A stretch of DNA of 10,329 nt from Chloroflexota bacterium (GTDB taxonomy: Bacteria > Chloroflexota > Dehalococcoidia > UBA1151 > TMED-70): contig PBHA01000002.1 in assembly GCA_002719425.1 (NCBI GenBank), positions 42,093-52,421 on the forward strand, given 5' to 3'. This document shows, one piece after another, positions 6,622-10,329 of the stretch. Every line of letters starts with the position of its first letter. Within the stretch, counting starts at the first letter, position 1. Position numbers and translations under genes: made by a program. Below the pieces are notes generated by a model that was not told the origin of the DNA, made no database searches, and worked only from the letters and a program-made list of their open reading frames with translations.

Positions 6622-8148
6622 TTAAGTGATTAGTTCCTTTAGATCAGAAACATCCCTGTCAGACCTCAATCTTCCCAAAGCTTTTCTTTCTATTTGCCTT
6701 ATTCTTTCTCTAGTTAAGCTTAAGTCTTTACCGATTTCTTCTAAAGTTCTGGGTTTCCCATCTGTTATTCCAAACCTTAATTCAAGAACTTTTCGTTCAC
6801 GATCATTTAGTTGGCTTAGTACAGAATCAATATGACTTCTCATGGATGATTGGGCGGCTACTTCTGGAGGAGTTGGAGTTGAGTCATCTTCAATAAGGTC
6901 TCCTAGCTCATTTTCACCTTCTTCTCCTATAGGAGTTTCCAATGATACAGGTTCTTGTGCCATTTTTAATATTTCTGCTACTTTTTTAGGGTCCATTTCG
7001 AGCCTTTCAGATAATTCCTTTATAGAGGGTTCTCTATTGAATTCCTGTGCTAGCTCTCTTCTAGAGCGCATAATTTTATTAAGAGTTTCAACCACATGAA
7101 CTGGTATCCTGATAGTTCTTGCCTGGTCTGCTATCGCTCTCGTTATACCTTGTCTTATCCACCAAGTTGCATATGTTGAAAACTTGAAACCTTTACGGAA
7201 ATCAAATTTTTCTATCGCTCTCATCAAACCAATATTACCTTCTTGGATTAAGTCGAGCATTGACAAGCCTCTATTTAAATGTTTTTTTGCAACAGAAACT
7301 ACAAGTCTAAGGTTAGCTTCTCCTAAGTGTTTTCTTGCCTTTTCGCCTTCTTCTTTAATTATCTTAATGTGATTTTTTATTGATTTACTTGATATCTCTT
7401 TGATTATTTTATTTTGGTTTTTTATTGGTTTTTCAATATCAATATCAGATGAGATTACATAATTTTCTGGAAGAATTCTTCTTAAAACCGAGAGTTCAAT
7501 TATGTTATTCTCAGCGTCTTCCAAAGGAATTCCTATTGCATCAGATACATATTTAGATGCTTGCATAAAAACTTCATCTACCTTTTGTCCGTCAATTATT
7601 TCTTTTACTTGCTCATTTATGACAAGATCTGAAAGAGTTATATTCCCCTTGATATTAAGGAATTTTTTTAATGATTTTATCAATTTAGATAATTCAGAAA
7701 ATCTGTTCAATGTATTTGTTATTATGAATGCATTCAGTTCATCATTCAGATAAAAATCATTTGCATAGTCAACTGATTCTTCATCAAAATCAGAAGGTAT
7801 AGCCATAAGTTTTTTTACACAGATTGAAGTTTCGATTGATCTTGCTAATACTACTTCATCGCTCGCAGATAATAAATTTACTTTTCCAATTTCCTTAAGA
7901 TACATTCTTACTGTGTCATTACTCAGTTCGGAATCATCTTTATTTTTCTTGGCGTCGCTTTTTGAGTCTCTTTGTTGTTCCCAATTAGTAAGTTCAGAAC
8001 TTGAAAATGATTTTAAATCTTTTTCTTCTTCATTAGCTTCATCTTCCATACCGGTTTCACCGCTTCTATGAATGCCTTCTTCGTTCTCAAAATCTTCATC
8101 ATAATCATTACTTATTGATGAATTTTCTTCATTAGATTTTTGAACCAA
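6622..8148 (-). CDS. rpoD: Primary RNA polymerase sigma factor (sigma-70/RpoD)
   Basis: A 508-residue group 1 sigma-70 factor that directs RNA polymerase to housekeeping promoters. It begins with a short, very acidic, low-complexity N-terminus (1-76) in place of a classical region 1.1. Region 1.2 follows (77-110, [17 protein letters not shown]), then a non-conserved region (about 111-267) rich in Lys, Ile and Asn. Regions 2.1-2.4 span 270-345 and are highly conserved ([38 protein letters not shown]). Region 3 is about 350-430, and region 4 with its helix-turn-helix about 440-500 ([20 protein letters not shown]). Start is TTG: an in-frame TAG lies four codons upstream and AGGAG sits six bases before it. 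The non-conserved region holds a tandem 15-residue duplication (240-266). Lies upstream of the malate synthase gene, same strand. Function is certain; the group 1 assignment rests on length and on region 2 conservation. Confidence 0.95.
   Translation of the reverse strand: MVQKSNEENSSISNDYDEDFENEEGIHRSGETGMEDEANEEEKDLKSFSSSELTNWEQQRDSKSDAKKNKDDSELSNDTVRMYLKEIGKVNLLSASDEVVLARSIETSICVKKLMAIPSDFDEESVDYANDFYLNDELNAFIITNTLNRFSELSKLIKSLKKFLNIKGNITLSDLVINEQVKEIIDGQKVDEVFMQASKYVSDAIGIPLEDAENNIIELSVLRRILPENYVISSDIDIEKPIKNQNKIIKEISSKSIKNHIKIIKEEGEKARKHLGEANLRLVVSVAKKHLNRGLSMLDLIQEGNIGLMRAIEKFDFRKGFKFSTYATWWIRQGITRAIADQARTIRIPVHVVETLNKIMRSRRELAQEFNREPSIKELSERLEMDPKKVAEILKMAQEPVSLETPIGEEGENELGDLIEDDSTPTPPEVAAQSSMRSHIDSVLSQLNDRERKVLELRFGITDGKPRTLEEIGKDLSLTRERIRQIERKALGRLRSDRDVSDLKELIT
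7354..7431 (-). repeat. Tandem 45-base (15-codon) duplication inside rpoD
   Basis: The 33-base units at 7354-7386 and 7399-7431 agree at 27 of 33 positions with a period of exactly 45 bases. In protein they give K240[11 protein letters not shown] and K255[11 protein letters not shown], identical at nine of twelve positions. The units lie at the end of the non-conserved region just before region 2.1, where length changes are tolerated. The period keeps the reading frame. Confidence 0.65.
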
Positions 8149-8154
8149 TTCTCT

Positions 8155-8159
8155 CTCCT
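8155..8159 (-). promoter_or_regulatory. Shine-Dalgarno site setting a TTG start (rpoD)
   Basis: Minus strand AGGAG, six bases before the TTG at 8148-8146. An in-frame TAG four codons upstream rules out a longer protein, and the next ATG is at residue 34, without a comparable site noted. Confidence 0.75.
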
Positions 8160-8181
8160 ATGTTTGTTGCTCAGATAATTA

Positions 8182-8187
8182 ATTATA
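8182..8187 (-). promoter_or_regulatory. Candidate -10 box of the rpoD promoter
   Basis: Minus strand TATAAT, a perfect match, 33 bases before the TTG start. No good -35 lies at 16-18 bases (TTCTTG at 17). The box overlaps a perfect 12-base palindrome, ATAATTAATTAT at 8175-8186, which in such AT-rich DNA may be chance. Confidence 0.45.
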
Positions 8188-8242
8188 TTGAATTTTCTTT
8201 TAAACAAGAACATGTATTTAATACGGGTTTTTAACTTGCCTG

Positions 8243-8270
8243 AAAAAAAAATAAGGTGTATACCCTTATT
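8243..8270. promoter_or_regulatory. Inverted repeat with adjacent nine-A run: operator or minus-strand terminator
   Basis: Arms AATAAGG (8250-8256) and CCTTATT (8264-8270) flank a seven-base loop, with nine A residues at 8243-8251 on the left. Read on the minus strand this is a short hairpin (seven pairs, only two of them G-C) followed by a T run, the form of a weak intrinsic terminator. It would stop antisense transcripts coming through the aminotransferase gene before they reach rpoD. Read as DNA, the dyad lies 33 bases before the aminotransferase ATG, where a repressor could act. The sequence alone does not decide between these. Confidence 0.4.
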
Positions 8271-8277
8271 ATATAAC
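8267..8277 (+). promoter_or_regulatory. Candidate -10 region for the aminotransferase gene
   Basis: Overlapping TATTAT (8267-8272) and TATAAC (8272-8277; five of six) lie about 27-32 bases before the ATG at 8304. No -35 is present at the right distance. An alternative pair, TTGCCT at 8236-8241 and TATACC at 8259-8264 with a 17-base spacer, would place the nearby dyad over the promoter itself. Confidence 0.3.
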
Positions 8278-8303
8278 ATTTCATAGTAAATTTAGAGGGT
8301 AGT

Positions 8304-9506
8304 ATGAGCAGTTTTAATTTTGATAATTTATGGTCTGAAAAGTCAACCGATGCAGATAGGATACTTACGCTTCATGCAAAATATGATTTTGCAGTTGCAT
8401 ATCCACCATATGAAGAAGTGCCAATGTATGGACTTATCGATGGATTAAAGTCTAAAGTTGACGCAAATTTAGAAAAAGTATCGAAAGAAATGGCTTACTA
8501 TCCTCATGTTCAAGGTGATGAATCTCTAAGAGAATTTACAGCAAATAAGATTGCATCTGATAGAGGTATTAAGACCGATAAAGATTCAATAGTTTTATGT
8601 AATGGTTCAGGAGAGGCTAATGGATTAATCATACAAGCACTAATTGACCCAGGAGATTATGTTATAGCTGAGCAATTTGTTTATATGGGAACAACAAAGC
8701 AACTAACATTTTATAATGCTAACACCGTCGGTTCTCCAATTGATGATAAAGGACTGATCCCTGAAAAATTAGAAGAAACTATATTGAAAATAAAAAATGA
8801 TCATGGCGTTATGCCAAAAATGCTGTATACAATACCTGAACATCAAAATCCAACTGGTTCAACATTGCCAAAAGATCGTAGACTAAAAATCATCGATATC
8901 TGTCATAAATATGGTATTCCTATTCTTGAAGATGATTGTTATGTAGACAACAGATTTGAAGGGGAACCAGAGCCTGCATTTGCTTCTCTTGATGATTCAG
9001 GAATGGTAATTTATGTAGGTTCATTTTCAAAGTTAATTGCACCAGGATTGAGATTAGGTTTCTTTACAGCTTCTAATGAAGTTATTGATAGAGCCCTTTC
9101 TGTCAAGGTTGGTTCTGGACCTAATCAGTTTGCAGCATATGCAGTAGATGGATACCTACGAAGTAACTTAGAAGAACAAAAATCTAACTATGACAAAATC
9201 CTAAAAGAGAAAAAAGAGTCAATGGAAAAGGGTCTTGAAGAAGTTTTTTCAGGTACTAATGCAAAATGGTCTTCTCCACAGGGAGGATGTTACACTTGGT
9301 TCGAAATGACAGATGGAAAAAACCTATCTGAAATAAGGGATGAAGTGTTTAATAGGGGAGTTGGATATATCGCAGGAGATATGTTTGCACCAAATGGAGA
9401 TGGTCAGAATATGGCTAGATTATGTTTTGCATTTGAACCTATTGAAAAAAATTATGAAGGAATTATAGAACTTGGATCAATTTTCAAAGATTTGAATGTA
9501 ATCTAG
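8304..9506 (+). CDS. PLP-dependent aminotransferase, class I/II (fold type I)
   Basis: A 400-residue cytosolic pyridoxal-phosphate aminotransferase. Seen: YYPHVQGDESLREF (65-78), the substrate-side loop of the family; CNGSGEANGL (99-108), which holds the cofactor phosphate; N182-PTG, whose Asn contacts the PLP ring oxygen; EDDCY (209-213) with D210 as pyridine-nitrogen partner and Y213; SFSK (240-243) with K243 as Schiff-base lysine; PGLRLG (247-252) with R250 to the phosphate; and R372 in ARLCFAF for the substrate carboxylate. The pattern is closest to the 2-aminoadipate/aromatic/valine-pyruvate (LysN- and MocR-type) branch, but there is no helix-turn-helix domain, so it is an enzyme and not a MocR regulator. 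Start ATG has GAGG five bases upstream. Its stop overlaps that of the fructose-bisphosphatase gene. The amino donor and acceptor cannot be named. Confidence 0.88.
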   Translation: MSSFNFDNLWSEKSTDADRILTLHAKYDFAVAYPPYEEVPMYGLIDGLKSKVDANLEKVSKEMAYYPHVQGDESLREFTANKIASDRGIKTDKDSIVLCNGSGEANGLIIQALIDPGDYVIAEQFVYMGTTKQLTFYNANTVGSPIDDKGLIPEKLEETILKIKNDHGVMPKMLYTIPEHQNPTGSTLPKDRRLKIIDICHKYGIPILEDDCYVDNRFEGEPEPAFASLDDSGMVIYVGSFSKLIAPGLRLGFFTASNEVIDRALSVKVGSGPNQFAAYAVDGYLRSNLEEQKSNYDKILKEKKESMEKGLEEVFSGTNAKWSSPQGGCYTWFEMTDGKNLSEIRDEVFNRGVGYIAGDMFAPNGDGQNMARLCFAFEPIEKNYEGIIELGSIFKDLNVI

Positions 9507-10329
9507 GAATTTTTTCTTATATCAATTTCTTCTTTTGAACCAATATAAAACCCTATTCTTTGGTGTAAATCATTTGGAGCTAAGTTCAATATCTTGTTTT
9601 CTCCATCATTTGCATCTCCACCTGTATTCTCTGCAATAAATGATAGAGGGTTACATTCATAGATAAGCCTTAGGCGCCCTTGCCCAGTTTTTGGGTCTGC
9701 AGGATATGCAAAAACCCCACCTTTTAATAAATTTCTATGAAAATCTGCTACAAGTGAACCAACATATCTTGCAGTATATTTTCCATTTTCTCCAGATCTT
9801 AGAGATTCAATCCATCTTTTATCTTTATCTGTAAACTTATTCCAATTTGATTCATTTACTGAGTAAACTTTTGAATTTCCATGTATGATTTTTTCATTAG
9901 TAACTAAAGCTTTTCCATTCTTATCAAATGAAAACATAGATGTGTCTTCTTTAGAAGAAATACACATTACTGATGAAGATCCGTAAACTGTATATCCAGC
10001 GACAATTGCATTACTCCCTTTTTGAAGTAAATTTGATTCATCGCTTTGGTCATTATTAATTTTTTTATATATTGCAAAAATCGTTCCAATAGTAACAGCT
10101 ACATCAATATTTGAAGATCCGTCTAATGGATCAAATACAACTATATAATCAGCATCTTTGTTATTTGGATTAGGCACTATTACTGACTCTATCTCTTCTG
10201 AACCCATTAGAAAAACCTTTCCTGATTCAGAAAGATTTTTTATGAGTAAATTATTTGAAAATTCATCAAGTTTTTCTACCTGTTCTCCTTGTACATTTAT
10301 TTCTCCGGTTTTACCAACTAAATTATTTA
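9503..10329 (-). CDS. fbp: Fructose-1,6-bisphosphatase class I (5' truncated)
   Basis: Hydrolyses fructose 1,6-bisphosphate to fructose 6-phosphate in gluconeogenesis or a Calvin-type cycle, in the cytosol. The frame stays open beyond the ATG at 10207 to the window edge and encodes GKTGEINVQGEQVEKLDEFS, a conserved N-terminal segment of the class I family. The real start is therefore outside and the ATG at 10207 is internal. Numbering from that methionine: SEE (3-5) with E4 and E5 at the metal site, the signature DPLDGSSNID (26-35) with D26 and D29 as metal ligands, GSSSVM (76-81), RYVGSLVADFHR (147-158), KGGVFAYPAD (162-171), and RLIYECNP (180-187) with E184 as a further metal ligand. About 275 residues are visible and roughly 50 N-terminal residues are missing compared with typical 330-residue members. 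The metal site appears intact. Convergent with the aminotransferase gene. Confidence 0.95.
   Translation of the reverse strand, partial: NNLVGKTGEINVQGEQVEKLDEFSNNLLIKNLSESGKVFLMGSEEIESVIVPNPNNKDADYIVVFDPLDGSSNIDVAVTIGTIFAIYKKINNDQSDESNLLQKGSNAIVAGYTVYGSSSVMCISSKEDTSMFSFDKNGKALVTNEKIIHGNSKVYSVNESNWNKFTDKDKRWIESLRSGENGKYTARYVGSLVADFHRNLLKGGVFAYPADPKTGQGRLRLIYECNPLSFIAENTGGDANDGENKILNLAPNDLHQRIGFYIGSKEEIDIRKNS

Noticed and set aside
6626..7753. Series of four plus-strand open frames (62-85 codons) antisense to rpoD
   Set aside because: All lie across conserved sigma regions, are Ser/Leu/Ile-rich shadows and lack recognisable domains.
8304..9506. MocR-type transcription regulator
   Set aside because: The aminotransferase fold is complete in 400 residues and no GntR-like helix-turn-helix domain precedes it.
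10205..10207. ATG at 10207 as the start of fructose-bisphosphatase
   Set aside because: The upstream in-frame sequence encodes the conserved INVQGE segment of class I enzymes, so the gene continues past the window edge.

Overview
This is an AT-rich, densely packed bacterial segment with eight protein genes and no mobile element, CRISPR array, rRNA or tRNA that I can see. Shine-Dalgarno sites are clear (AGGAG/GGAGG types), convergent genes overlap at their stops, and the longest gap is about 155 bases. Together these suggest a streamlined, probably free-living, possibly marine bacterium. The sigma factor keeps the [12 protein letters not shown] form of region 1.2 seen in Chloroflexota, Actinobacteria and Firmicutes. 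With the low GC and the run of propeller paralogues, an AT-rich Chloroflexota of the SAR202/Dehalococcoidia kind is my best guess. That guess is inference and is weak.

Layout. At the left edge is the C-terminal part of a xylose-isomerase-like TIM-barrel protein (+, truncated by the window start). It runs tail-to-tail into an MFS transporter of the monocarboxylate/oxalate-formate type (-). A 114-base divergent promoter region separates the transporter from three tandem genes (+), each encoding a cytosolic NHL-type beta-propeller of about 300 residues related to peptidyl-alpha-hydroxyglycine alpha-amidating lyase (PAL). The third propeller gene converges on a malate synthase A-like gene (-). 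This lies downstream of the primary sigma factor gene rpoD (-), with its own promoter in the 80-base gap. A 155-base divergent region then separates rpoD from a fold-type I PLP aminotransferase (+). The aminotransferase converges on a class I fructose-1,6-bisphosphatase (-) that is cut by the right edge of the window.

How the genes fit together. Malate synthase and fructose-bisphosphatase both serve growth on C2 or other non-sugar carbon (anaplerosis and gluconeogenesis). The sigma factor and aminotransferase are ordinary housekeeping neighbours. The least explained part is the left half: a TIM-barrel isomerase, an organic-anion-type MFS carrier and three propellers that all keep PAL-like His/Tyr/Arg positions but have no signal peptide. 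This could be a small uptake-and-catabolism module, but no substrate can be read from the sequence.

Other points of note: all three convergent gene pairs overlap by exactly four bases at their stop codons; rpoD and the malate synthase gene both start with TTG behind strong Shine-Dalgarno sites; rpoD carries a 15-codon tandem duplication in its non-conserved region; and a dyad next to a run of nine A residues lies between rpoD and the aminotransferase.
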